The notes under the pieces are model-generated. The model did not search any database. It worked only from the letters and a program-made list of their open reading frames with translations, and was not told where the DNA came from. A program made the position numbers and the translations under genes. Shown piece by piece: positions 1 through 8,258 of a DNA stretch of 12,440 nt (within the stretch, counting starts at the first letter, position 1; every line of letters begins with the position of its first letter). The stretch is from an uncultured Oscillibacter sp. (GTDB taxonomy: Bacteria; Bacillota; Clostridia; Oscillospirales; Oscillospiraceae). The DNA is taken from positions 1 to 12,440 of the forward strand of contig CAJFNE010000038.1 in NCBI GenBank assembly GCA_904393855.1, given 5' to 3'.

Positions 1-280
1 GGCGGCGTACAGTACCAGACGTAGATGGGGGTGGCCAGCACCAGCAGGTCGCTGGCCAGCACCAGGTCAAACAGCGCCTGCCCGTCATCCCGGCGGGAGC
101 AGCCAAAGCCGGTCCAGTCCACCTGGCAGGCCCGGCAGGCCACACAGGGCTGGATGTCCCGGTCATAGAGCCAGACAGTCTCCGTCCCGATGCCGCTCCG
201 CTCCAGCTCCTCACAGAAAGGCGTCAGCAGAGCGGCCGTGTTCCCATTTCTGCGGGGACTGCCCATAAGAACCGCGGCTC

Positions 281-284
<4 letters not shown>
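1..284 (-). CDS. Flavodoxin-fold iron-sulfur flavoprotein / NADPH-dependent FMN reductase family (C-terminus beyond window)
   Basis: Only the first 94 residues are in the window; the gene continues past position 1. The start VRAAVLMGSPRRNGNT is the beta-strand plus phosphate-binding loop that holds FMN in the flavodoxin-like NADPH-dependent FMN reductase family, and LVLATPIYVWY (residues 81-91) is the usual second FMN-contact strand. Residues 47-62 carry four cysteines (C47, C50, C53, C62; C-x2-C-x2-C-x8-C), close to the compact cluster motif of iron-sulfur flavoproteins, so a [4Fe-4S] cluster is likely, though the last gap is slightly long. I chose the GTG start at 284: it overlaps the stop of the upstream gene in a GTGA arrangement, has GGAAGGAAG about 7-9 bases upstream, and preserves the first beta-strand. 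An ATG at 266 would delete that strand. The overlap implies translational coupling. A role as electron donor to the activase proteins upstream is inference. Confidence 0.82.
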
Positions 285-1621
<1,337 letters not shown>

Positions 1622-1624
1622 ATC

Positions 1625-4540
1625 TCACGCCTCCTTCTGCTCGTCCAAAGCGGCGAACAGGCTCCTCAGACGAATCCGCACCGCACCCAGGTTGGTGATT
1701 TCGTCAATTTTCAGCTGGGTATAGAGCTTCCCGCCGTTGTGCAGGATCTCTCTGGTCTCGTCCGTTGTGATGGCATCCACGCCGCAGCCGAAGCTCACCA
1801 GCTGCACCAGGTCCATGTCCGGCTGGGAGCAGCAGTACTTGGCCGCCGCGTACAGCCGGGAGTGATAGGTCCACTGGTTCAGCACCGTGGTGGGGAACTT
1901 CTCCACCCGGTTGGAGACGGAATCCTCCGTCACCACCGCCGCGCCGAACTGGGTGATCAGCGTGTCAATGCCGTGGTTGATCTCCGGGTCCACATGGTAG
2001 GGCCGCCCCGCCAGCACGATGATCCGACGCCCCTCCGCCCGGGCCTGCTGGATGATCCGCTCGCCCTCCGCCCGGATCTGGGCCATGTGGCTGGCGTACT
2101 CGGCATAGCCCGCGTCGGCGGCCTCCCGGACCTCCTCCCGGGTCAGGTCCGGGAAAGTCCTGCGGAGGATCTCGTAGATCTTCTTGGCAAAATCCTTGGG
2201 CCGGTGGAGACCTACGTAGTCATAGATGAATGGAGTGCCGCCCTCGTGAACCTCCGGGCAGTTGCCGGCGATCACCTCCGGGTAGTAGGCCACCACGGGG
2301 CAGTTGTAGTGGTTGTCGCCCAACCCCTCGTCGATATTGTAGCTCATGCAGGGGTAGAAGATGGCGTCCAGTCCCAGCTTGCTGAGGAACTGGATGTGGC
2401 CGTGGGCCAGCTTGGCCGGGAAGCACACCGTGTCGCTGGGGATGGTGCCCTGTCCCTGGATATACAGGCTGCGGCTGCTGAAGGGGCTGTGATACACCGC
2501 GAAGCCCAGCTTTGTGAAAAACGCGTGCCAGAAAGGCAGCAGCTCCCACATATTCAGCACCAGGGGAATCCCAATCTTGCCCCGCTTGCCGGGGACGGGC
2601 TTATAGCCCTGGATCAGCTTCCGCTTGTACTCGTAGAGGTTCCGCTCCCCGGTATCCGCCTGGCCGGTGATGGGCCGGTCGCAGCGGTTGCCGCTGATAA
2701 AGGTGGCCCCGTCGGAGAACGTGTTGATGGTCAGCTGGCAGTTGTTGCCGCACCGCCCGCAGACCTCGCTGCGGGTCTCCTGGCTGAAGCTGCGCAGGGC
2801 CTCCCGGTCCAGCAGGGTACTGACATGGTCCGCGCCGGCCTTTCCCTTGCCGTACAGCGCCGCGCCGTAGGCGCCCATGAGACCCGCGATATCGGGCCGG
2901 ATGACCTCCACGCCCATTTCCTTCTCAAAGGCCCGCAGCACCGCCTCGTTATAGAAAGTGCCGCCCTGGACCACGATCTTCCGGCCCAGCTCCTCGGGAG
3001 AGGCGGCGCGGATCACCTTGTAGATGGCGTTTTTCACCACGGAGATGGAGAGCCCCGCGGAGATGTTGTCCAGTGTGGCTCCGTCCTTCTGGGCCTGCTT
3101 CACGCTGGAGTTCATGAATACCGTGCAGCGGCTGCCCAGGTCCACGGGCCGCTTGGCGAACAGGCCCAGCTTGGCAAAATCCTTGATGTCCCGGCCCAGA
3201 GCCTGGGCAAAGGTCTGCAGGAAGCTGCCGCAGCCGGAGGAGCAGGCCTCGTTCAGGAAAATATCGCTGATGGCCCCCTGCTCGATCTTGAAGCACTTCA
3301 TATCCTGGCCGCCGATGTCGATGATGAAATCCACGTCGGGCAGGAAGTACTTGGCCGCGGTGAAGTGGGCCACGGTCTCCACCACGCCGTAGTCGGTGTG
3401 GAAAGCGTTCTTCGCCAGGTCCTCACCGTAGCCGGTGGTGGTGACGGAGGCCACATGGAGCTTGGGATGCTCGTCATAGAGCTTTTGCAGCACGTCCCGG
3501 ATCAGGGGGACGGGGTTCCCCAGATTGGGCTGGTAGTCGGTAAACAGAAGCCGGGCATCCTGGTCGATGACCGCCAGCTTCACCGTGGTGGAGCCGGAGT
3601 CAATCCCGATGTGGACCGGCCCGTCGTAGTTCGCCGTGAAAGGGACCCGGGGTACCGTGGCCTTGGCGTGCCGGGCCCGGAACTCCTCATACTCCTCCTG
3701 ATTGGCAAACAGGGGCGGGTGGCTCCGATAGGTCTCGGAGGCGCCGTGGGACTGCAGCCGGTCCGCCACTTCCTTCAGGTCGAACTCCTGGTCCGCGAAA
3801 TAGGCCGCGCCCAGCGCCACGAACAGCAGACTGTTCTCCGGCCGGACGCCCTGGACCCCCAGGGTGCGGTCAAAGCTCTCCCGCAGGCAGCGGGAGAACG
3901 TCAGCGGCCCGCCTAAGTACAGCACCTTGCCGTGGATGGGCCGGCCCTGGGCCAGGCCCGCGATGGTCTGGTTCACCACCGCCTGGTAGATGCTGGCGGC
4001 AATGTCCGCCGCCTTGGCCCCCTGGTTGATCAGGGGCTGGATATCGCTCTTGGCAAACACGCCGCACCGGGACGCGATGGTATAGGTCTTCTCCGCCGTC
4101 TGGGCGGCGGCATCCATCTCATCGGCGGTCATCTTCAGCAGGGTCGCCATCTGGTCAATAAAAGCGCCGGTACCCCCGGCGCAAGACCCATTCATCCGTA
4201 CCTCAACGCCATTGGTCAGGAAGAGGATCTTCGCGTCCTCTCCCCCCAACTCGATAATGCAGTCCGTACCGGGAGCCAGGCGGCCCGCCGCCACGCGGGT
4301 GGCATAGACCTCCTGCACGAACGGGACCTGCACGCTCTCCGCCATGCCCATGCCGGCGGAGCCGGAGATGGCCAGACGGGCCTCAGGCGCGTACTGCTTT
4401 GCCACCCGCCGCAGCAGCTCCTCGGACTTCTCTAAAATATGACTGAAATGCCGCTCGTATGTACTGTACAGAATATGGTCCGCGTCATCCAGAACCACAC
4501 ATTTAATGGTGGTGGATCCCACGTCCAAACCAACTTTCAC
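1625..4540 (-). CDS. Tandem acyl-CoA dehydratase activase (two BcrAD/BadFG ATPase domains) fused to a DUF2229/COG3580-like domain
   Basis: A 971-residue protein in three parts. Residues 1-250 and about 308-565 are two ASKHA-fold ATPase domains of the HgdC/BcrAD/BadFG type: phosphate-1 loops GLDVGSTTIK (4-13) and GIDSGSTTVK (312-321), phosphate-2 motifs IELGGEDAK (96-104) and IDIGGQDMK (407-415). Each domain has two cysteines 39 residues apart (C120/C159; C433/C472), matching the Cys127/Cys166 spacing of the Acidaminococcus HgdC activator, whose homodimer shares one [4Fe-4S] cluster. Residues about 590-971 resemble DUF2229/COG3580, with CGRCGNNC (594-601) and further cysteines at 620, 706, 731, 747 and 761. 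By analogy it hydrolyses ATP to push an electron to very low potential; its acceptor is unknown. The start is GTG at 4540, with GGAGG nine bases upstream. It heads a minus-strand operon under the promoter at 4617-4645. The final domain is less certain than the ATPase domains. Confidence 0.88.
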   Translation of the reverse strand: MKVGLDVGSTTIKCVVLDDADHILYSTYERHFSHILEKSEELLRRVAKQYAPEARLAISGSAGMGMAESVQVPFVQEVYATRVAAGRLAPGTDCIIELGGEDAKILFLTNGVEVRMNGSCAGGTGAFIDQMATLLKMTADEMDAAAQTAEKTYTIASRCGVFAKSDIQPLINQGAKAADIAASIYQAVVNQTIAGLAQGRPIHGKVLYLGGPLTFSRCLRESFDRTLGVQGVRPENSLLFVALGAAYFADQEFDLKEVADRLQSHGASETYRSHPPLFANQEEYEEFRARHAKATVPRVPFTANYDGPVHIGIDSGSTTVKLAVIDQDARLLFTDYQPNLGNPVPLIRDVLQKLYDEHPKLHVASVTTTGYGEDLAKNAFHTDYGVVETVAHFTAAKYFLPDVDFIIDIGGQDMKCFKIEQGAISDIFLNEACSSGCGSFLQTFAQALGRDIKDFAKLGLFAKRPVDLGSRCTVFMNSSVKQAQKDGATLDNISAGLSISVVKNAIYKVIRAASPEELGRKIVVQGGTFYNEAVLRAFEKEMGVEVIRPDIAGLMGAYGAALYGKGKAGADHVSTLLDREALRSFSQETRSEVCGRCGNNCQLTINTFSDGATFISGNRCDRPITGQADTGERNLYEYKRKLIQGYKPVPGKRGKIGIPLVLNMWELLPFWHAFFTKLGFAVYHSPFSSRSLYIQGQGTIPSDTVCFPAKLAHGHIQFLSKLGLDAIFYPCMSYNIDEGLGDNHYNCPVVAYYPEVIAGNCPEVHEGGTPFIYDYVGLHRPKDFAKKIYEILRRTFPDLTREEVREAADAGYAEYASHMAQIRAEGERIIQQARAEGRRIIVLAGRPYHVDPEINHGIDTLITQFGAAVVTEDSVSNRVEKFPTTVLNQWTYHSRLYAAAKYCCSQPDMDLVQLVSFGCGVDAITTDETREILHNGGKLYTQLKIDEITNLGAVRIRLRSLFAALDEQKEA

Positions 4541-4616
4541 GCAAGGTTTCCTCCTTCAGGCAATCGGTTGCTTCACCAAATCTGATGCCATGCAGCCTTA
4601 CTTTACATTCCACTGT

Positions 4617-4645
4617 ATCATACTCTTTTTCGCTGAAATGTTCAA
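4617..4645 (-). promoter_or_regulatory. Sigma-A-type promoter of the activase operon
   Basis: On the minus strand there is a -35 box TTGAAC (4645-4640), a 17-base spacer and a -10 box TATGAT (4622-4617). Transcription would start near 4610, giving a leader of about 70 bases before the GTG start at 4540. It is separate from, and points away from, the queH promoter. Confidence 0.72.
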
Positions 4646-4702
4646 TTGCGAATTCCTGGCAAACCTGTAAATATTCCGTTAAAAAACCGTTCTCTTGCTC
4701 TC

Positions 4703-4730
4703 TTGATTTTCCCCAAAAACGTGATATGAT
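4703..4730 (+). promoter_or_regulatory. Sigma-A-type promoter of queH
   Basis: There is a -35 box TTGATT (4703-4708), a 16-base spacer and a -10 box TATGAT (4725-4730). Initiation near 4737 would leave the in-frame ATG at 4743 only about six bases into the mRNA. This supports the downstream start at 4767. Confidence 0.72.
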
Positions 4731-4766
4731 GGTCCCATTCTGATGGAGCAAAGGGAGGTTTTCCCC

Positions 4767-5345
4767 ATGGATACTGTGCTGATGCACACCTGCTGCGCCC
4801 CCTGTTCCCTCTCCTGCATCGACCCTCTGCGGGCGGAGGGCATCGAGCCGGTGGCGCTGTGGTACAACCCCAATATCCACCCCTGGAAGGAGTACCAGGC
4901 CCGGCGGGACTGCCTGCTGGAGTACGCCCCCACCATCGGCATGGAGGTGCGGGTACGGGAGGATTATGGCCTCAAGGACTTCGTCCGCCACGTGGCCGCG
5001 GATATCGAGCACCGCTGCGCCTACTGCTATGAGCACCGGCTGGAGGGAACGGCGCGGTATGCCGCGGAGCACGGCTTCGCCGCTTTCACCACCACGCTGC
5101 TGGCCAGCACCTATCAGGACCACGACGGCATCGCCCGGGCGGCGGAGCGGTACGCCCGGCAGTATGGCGTGGAGTTTTTGTACCGGGACTTCCGCCCCAA
5201 CTTCCGGGCCGGAAACCAGCGGGCCCGGGAGCTGGGCTTCTACATGCAGAAATACTGCGGCTGCGTGTTCTCCGAGCAGGATCGCTACCAAAAGCAGATC
5301 GACCGGGACCGGGCAAAGTTCCAGGAGCCCGCGCCCGCTGAATAG
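4767..5345 (+). CDS. queH: Epoxyqueuosine reductase QueH
   Basis: A 192-residue cytoplasmic enzyme of the QueH (formerly DUF208) family. QueH reduces epoxyqueuosine to queuosine in the wobble position of tRNAs, and is the form of the last queuosine step common in anaerobes, unrelated to cobalamin-dependent QueG. Visible signatures are MHTCCAPC (C9, C10, C13), RCAYCYEHRL (C84, C87), TTLLASTYQ (about 108-116) and KYCGCVFSE (C164, C166); these cysteines are the expected ligands for the Fe-S and iron centre. Length is normal for the family. The ATG at 4767 is preferred over the in-frame ATG at 4743 because GGGAGG lies eight bases upstream and the family motif begins about eight residues later. 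It has its own promoter (4703-4730) and a hairpin terminator just after the stop, so it is probably monocistronic. No other queuosine genes are in the window. Confidence 0.95.
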   Translation: MDTVLMHTCCAPCSLSCIDPLRAEGIEPVALWYNPNIHPWKEYQARRDCLLEYAPTIGMEVRVREDYGLKDFVRHVAADIEHRCAYCYEHRLEGTARYAAEHGFAAFTTTLLASTYQDHDGIARAAERYARQYGVEFLYRDFRPNFRAGNQRARELGFYMQKYCGCVFSEQDRYQKQIDRDRAKFQEPAPAE

Positions 5346-5352
5346 GACAGCA

Positions 5353-5378
5353 AAAAGAGACGCGAACGCGTCTCTTTT
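5353..5378 (+). terminator. Hairpin terminator after queH (first copy of repeat A)
   Basis: Eight bases after the queH stop, AAAAGAGACGC pairs perfectly with GCGTCTCTTTT around a GAAC loop, so the T-run lies partly in the stem. The core 25 bases (5354-5378) recur exactly at 5605-5629. Confidence 0.7.
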
Positions 5379-5379
5379 A

Positions 5380-5417
5380 GACTGTCAAAAAAGCCCCTGG
5401 GGGCTTTTTTGACAGTC
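5380..5417. repeat. Perfect 18-bp inverted repeat (bidirectional terminator-like palindrome)
   Basis: The arm 5380-5397 is the exact reverse complement of 5400-5417, with only TG between. The arm contains A6/T6 next to GCCCC/GGGGC, so a transcript in either direction forms a GC-topped hairpin with a U-run. It could terminate both queH and the convergent phosphopantetheinyl transferase gene. The stem continues seven base pairs beyond the U-run, which is unusual for a plain terminator and more like a mobile palindromic repeat. Confidence 0.8.
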
Positions 5418-5604
5418 CAAACCAATGCCGTTACTTTCGCGCGGCTTCACCGCGCAAAAGTCCCCGCTTCGCGGGCCGCACGCCTTGCTCTGCAAGGCTT
5501 TACGGGGCATTGTATCCCATACGAGGCGGGCTGCCGCCCCCTCGAGCTCCCCCGCCGGAATTCTCCCCTGTTCCCACGTACGCAGGTTTTCAGCAGGCAA
5601 ATTG
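5418..5604. repeat. Hairpin-rich intergenic element between the two copies of repeat A
   Basis: No convincing gene is present. Four further hairpins lie in a row: GCGCGG/CCGCGC (5439-5455, loop CTTCA, with flanking TTT and AAA able to extend it past one bulged C), CCCGC/GCGGG (5463-5475, loop TTC), GCCTTGC/GCAAGGC (5482-5498, loop TCT), and a 9-bp stem with one bulged C at 5522-5544 (loop TGCC). From about 5545 to 5604 I see no clear structure. The layout resembles a palindromic intergenic repeat family rather than a regulatory leader, because both flanking genes end here. Confidence 0.6.
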
Positions 5605-5629
5605 AAAGAGACGCGAACGCGTCTCTTTT
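5605..5629. repeat. Second copy of repeat A, hairpin at the end of the phosphopantetheinyl transferase gene
   Basis: AAAGAGACGC pairs with GCGTCTCTTT around GAAC. The 25 bases are identical to 5354-5378. It lies 17 bases past the stop of the minus-strand gene ending at 5646 and can act as its terminator. The plus-strand side has the better T-run, so it may also stop read-through from queH. Confidence 0.72.
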
Positions 5630-5645
5630 TTACCGCGTCATGAAC

Positions 5646-6263
5646 TCACGGGCCCAGGGGCGCGCCGGCGCGCAGCAGCTCCTCCAGGGAGAGCGCCCGC
5701 GGGCTCCCGGGCAAGTCCGTCCCCCGGACCGCCGCGCCGGCGGCATAGCCTGGGAATGTCTCCACCGGGCAGTAAATCTCCCCGGGCTCCAAGGGCGGCT
5801 CCGGCCGCAGCAGGGCGCTGACACCCTCTCCGCCGCACTTGGCCCTGGCCTCCCGCCGAACCCAGATCTGGAAGAACGCCTCCGGCGAGAAGTCCTCCCC
5901 CATCCGGCGCAGCAGGTGCGGCCCCGGCGGGCGTATCCGCTCGATATCCACGCCCACCGGCTGATCGGAGAGCCCCACCAGCACCGCGCCGTCGGTATGG
6001 CTGAGACTGAACTGGACCTGGGGGAAGTCCTGAAAATAGGGCTTTCCCCGGGCGGTCAGAGACATTGCCGGCAGCTCCTGCCAACCGTACCGCTCCCGCA
6101 GCGCCGCCCGCAGCAGCCCGTAGGCGCACAGCGGCTCCCGCCACTGTGTCCGCCGGCGCGGTAGGCGCTTCCGGCGCTCCGGCGGCAGGGCGGCCAGCAG
6201 GACCGCCTCCTCCCCCTCCGTCAGCGGACGTTCCAGTTTGGCGGTCCACAGTGCGGCAGTCAT
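5646..6263 (-). CDS. 4'-phosphopantetheinyl transferase, Sfp superfamily
   Basis: A 205-residue enzyme expected to move the 4'-phosphopantetheine arm of coenzyme A onto a serine of acyl, peptidyl or aryl carrier proteins. The signatures are in order: FSLSHTDG (85-92), VGVDIERI (103-110, with magnesium ligands D106 and E108) and WVRREARAK (134-142, catalytic E138 and K142; the usual KE pair is RE here). The spacing fits the Sfp/AcpT/HetI branch, not the short AcpS type. At 205 residues it is slightly shorter than Sfp itself. The C-terminal third is poorly conserved, as usual. The ATG at 6263 follows a G-rich ribosome binding site (GGAGGAGGGG), and a promoter lies at 6297-6325. No carrier-protein or synthase genes are nearby, so its target cannot be told; fatty-acid ACP or a distant secondary-metabolite cluster are both possible. 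Confidence 0.9.
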   Translation of the reverse strand: MTAALWTAKLERPLTEGEEAVLLAALPPERRKRLPRRRTQWREPLCAYGLLRAALRERYGWQELPAMSLTARGKPYFQDFPQVQFSLSHTDGAVLVGLSDQPVGVDIERIRPPGPHLLRRMGEDFSPEAFFQIWVRREARAKCGGEGVSALLRPEPPLEPGEIYCPVETFPGYAAGAAVRGTDLPGSPRALSLEELLRAGAPLGP

Positions 6264-6296
6264 GCTCCCCCCTCCTCCCCTTTACATGGAGACCTT

Positions 6297-6325
6297 ATTG
6301 TAAGCCCATTCAGACCTCCTGTAAA
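6297..6325 (-). promoter_or_regulatory. Sigma-A-type promoter of the phosphopantetheinyl transferase gene
   Basis: On the minus strand there is a -35 box TTTACA (6325-6320), a 17-base spacer and a -10 box TACAAT (6302-6297). The predicted start near 6290 gives a leader of about 26 bases carrying the ribosome binding site. Confidence 0.65.
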
Positions 6326-6476
6326 GCGCCCGGCCAAAACTTTTTCAAAAAATCTGTGCGAAAAAAGAGGAAATTCAACCTGCGCGGGGTATATCTAAAT
6401 TACCGCTGTCAACAGACGGAGCCGCCGGTATGACAAGCGGGCTTTTTGGCTAAACTGGCGGAAGGAGTACGGCGTC
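6326..6476 (+). other. Upstream region of dnaG, no clear promoter
   Basis: This stretch must carry the dnaG-rpoD promoter unless transcription arrives by another route, but no strong match is visible. The best candidates are weak: CTGTCA and TATGAC (at 6429-6434) with a 17-base spacer, or TTCAAC and TAAATT with a 16-base spacer. The ribosome binding site AAGGAG lies nine bases before the dnaG ATG at 6477. Confidence 0.4.
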
Positions 6477-8258
6477 ATGGCATTCCCACAGCATTTTTTG
6501 GACGAGCTCATCGCCCGCAGCGACATTGTGGACGTGGTGGGCAGCTATGTGCAGCTGACCCGCAAGGGCGCCAACCTCTTTGGCCTGTGTCCCTTCCACA
6601 GTGAGAAGACCGGCTCCTTCTCCGTCTCCCCGGACAAGCAGATCTACTACTGCTTCGGCTGCAAGCGGGGCGGCGGCGTGGTGAACTTCATCATGGAGGA
6701 GGAGAACCTGACCTTTCCGGAGGCGGTGCGCTTCCTGGCCAAACGGGCCGGGATGGAGGTCCCGGAGGAGGAGAGCGACCGGGAGCAGAGCCGCCGCCGG
6801 CAGCGGATGCTGGAGCTGAACCGGGAGGCGGCCCGGTTTTACTATCAGCTGCTCCAGCAGCCGGAGGGCGAGGCGGTGCGGGAGTATCTGGACCGCCGGC
6901 GAATTCGGCGCTCCACCGCTGTGAAGTTCGGCATGGGCGCCGCGCCGGACGCCTGGGACACATTACTGACCGCCATGACCCGCCGGGGCTACACCAAGGC
7001 GGAGCTGCTGGACGCGGGCCTGGTGGTCCAGAACAAGAACGGCGGCCTGTATGATAAGTTCCGCAACCGCCTGATGCTCCCGGTGGTGGACACCCGGGGC
7101 GAGGTGGTGGCTTTCGGCAGCCGGGTGCTGGACAAGTCCGAGCCCAAATACATGAACTCCGCGGAGACGCTGGTCTACAGCAAGCGGCGGGTCCTGTACG
7201 GTCTGAACCTGGCAAAAAAGACCAAGCGCCCCAATATCATTCTCTGTGAGGGGAACCTGGACATCGTCACGCTGCATCAGGCGGGCTTTGACAACGCGGT
7301 GGCCTCCATGGGCACGGCGCTGACCGTGGAGCAGATCCGGCTCCTCAGCCGCTTCACCAAGGAGCTGGTGCTGTGCTACGACAACGACAACGCCGGGAAG
7401 ATCGCCACGGAGCGGGCGCTGCAGCTGCTGGACGGCTCGGAATTCTCTGTCAAGGTGCTCCAGCTGCCCCGGCGGCTGGTGGACGGGGAGTATGTCAAGC
7501 AGGACGCCGACGACTTCATCAAGTTCCAGGGGCCCGACGCCTTTGAGCGCCTTTTGAACGGCAGCGAGAACGGCGTGGAGTTCCGCATGGCCCAGGTGGC
7601 CGGGAAGTACGATCTCACCAGCGACGAGGCCCGGGTAGCCTACTGCGAGGAGGCGGCCCAGCTGCTGGCCTCCCTGCCCAACCCCGTGGAGCGGGAGATC
7701 TACACCGCCCGGGCGGCGGAGGCGGCCCACATCACCCAGGAGGCCATGGCGCTGGAGGTCCGGCAGGCTTTCCGGCGGCGGGCGGCCCGGGAGCGGAAGG
7801 CGGAGCTGCGCAAGGACCTGAATCCCGCCGCCCAGCTGCAGCCCAAGGAGCGGTCCCTGCGATATGAGAACCTCCGCTCCGCCAGGGCGGAGGAGGGCAT
7901 CCTGCGGCTGCTGCTGCTGGACGAGAGCCTCTTCCCCCAGGAGCCGCCGTTGACGGAGGACCAGTTCTCCTCTCCCCTGTTGGGCCGGGTGTACGCCCAG
8001 CTCTGGCAGGCCCGGGAGGAGGGGCGTCCAGTGTCTCTGGCCCCGGTCTTTGAGTCGCTGACATCGGAGGAGGCCAGCCACATCAGCGCCATCTGCCAGC
8101 AGCCGCAGTCCATGCAGAATGCCCGGCAGGCGCTGGCGGACTACATACGCATCGTACAGACAGAAGCGAAAAAGCGCGCCGGAGACGGGAACACCGATCC
8201 CCTCCTGGCGGCCACAGAAAAATACAGACAGGGAGGAAAGCGGCATGGCGAAACATGA
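6477..8258 (+). CDS. dnaG: DNA primase DnaG
   Basis: A 593-residue primase that makes RNA primers for the lagging strand at the replication fork. The N-terminal CHC2 zinc finger is intact (C38, H41, C59, C62). The central RNA-polymerase core follows, and the TOPRIM domain begins near residue 252 with the catalytic glutamate in CEGNLD (E258; the family usually reads EGYMD) and the metal-binding YDNDNAGK (D302, D304). The C-terminal 150 or so residues are the variable helicase-binding region. Length is typical for Firmicutes. The ATG at 6477 has AAGGAG at good spacing and the first residues match the usual start (FLDELIARSDIVDVV). The gene runs 14 bases into rpoD, so the two are co-transcribed and probably translationally coupled. 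This is the dnaG-sigA core of the Firmicutes macromolecular synthesis operon; rpsU is not beside it. Confidence 0.98.
   Translation: MAFPQHFLDELIARSDIVDVVGSYVQLTRKGANLFGLCPFHSEKTGSFSVSPDKQIYYCFGCKRGGGVVNFIMEEENLTFPEAVRFLAKRAGMEVPEEESDREQSRRRQRMLELNREAARFYYQLLQQPEGEAVREYLDRRRIRRSTAVKFGMGAAPDAWDTLLTAMTRRGYTKAELLDAGLVVQNKNGGLYDKFRNRLMLPVVDTRGEVVAFGSRVLDKSEPKYMNSAETLVYSKRRVLYGLNLAKKTKRPNIILCEGNLDIVTLHQAGFDNAVASMGTALTVEQIRLLSRFTKELVLCYDNDNAGKIATERALQLLDGSEFSVKVLQLPRRLVDGEYVKQDADDFIKFQGPDAFERLLNGSENGVEFRMAQVAGKYDLTSDEARVAYCEEAAQLLASLPNPVEREIYTARAAEAAHITQEAMALEVRQAFRRRAARERKAELRKDLNPAAQLQPKERSLRYENLRSARAEEGILRLLLLDESLFPQEPPLTEDQFSSPLLGRVYAQLWQAREEGRPVSLAPVFESLTSEEASHISAICQQPQSMQNARQALADYIRIVQTEAKKRAGDGNTDPLLAATEKYRQGGKRHGET

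Noticed and set aside
4743..4766. Upstream ATG at 4743 as the queH start
   Set aside because: It would lie only about six bases from the predicted transcription start, has no ribosome binding site, and adds residues before the conserved start; 4767 has GGGAGG at good spacing.
5353..5629. Hairpin array as a CRISPR
   Set aside because: The hairpins differ from each other, only the outer two share a sequence, and there are no regular spacers.
6287..6314. Tiny leader frame (ATG GGC TTA CAA TAA) on the minus strand near 6312 with AGGAGG before it
   Set aside because: It sits inside the promoter spacer and -10 box, upstream of the predicted transcription start, so it would not be in the mRNA.
6391..6420. 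Minus-strand TTGACA above the phosphopantetheinyl transferase gene as its -35 box
   Set aside because: No -10 box at 16-18 bases (ATATAC is far too close). The pair TTTACA/TACAAT at 6297-6325 fits better.
6963..8246. Long minus-strand open frame opposite dnaG
   Set aside because: Low-complexity Leu/Gln/Gly-rich translation without a ribosome binding site, fully opposite the well-supported primase.
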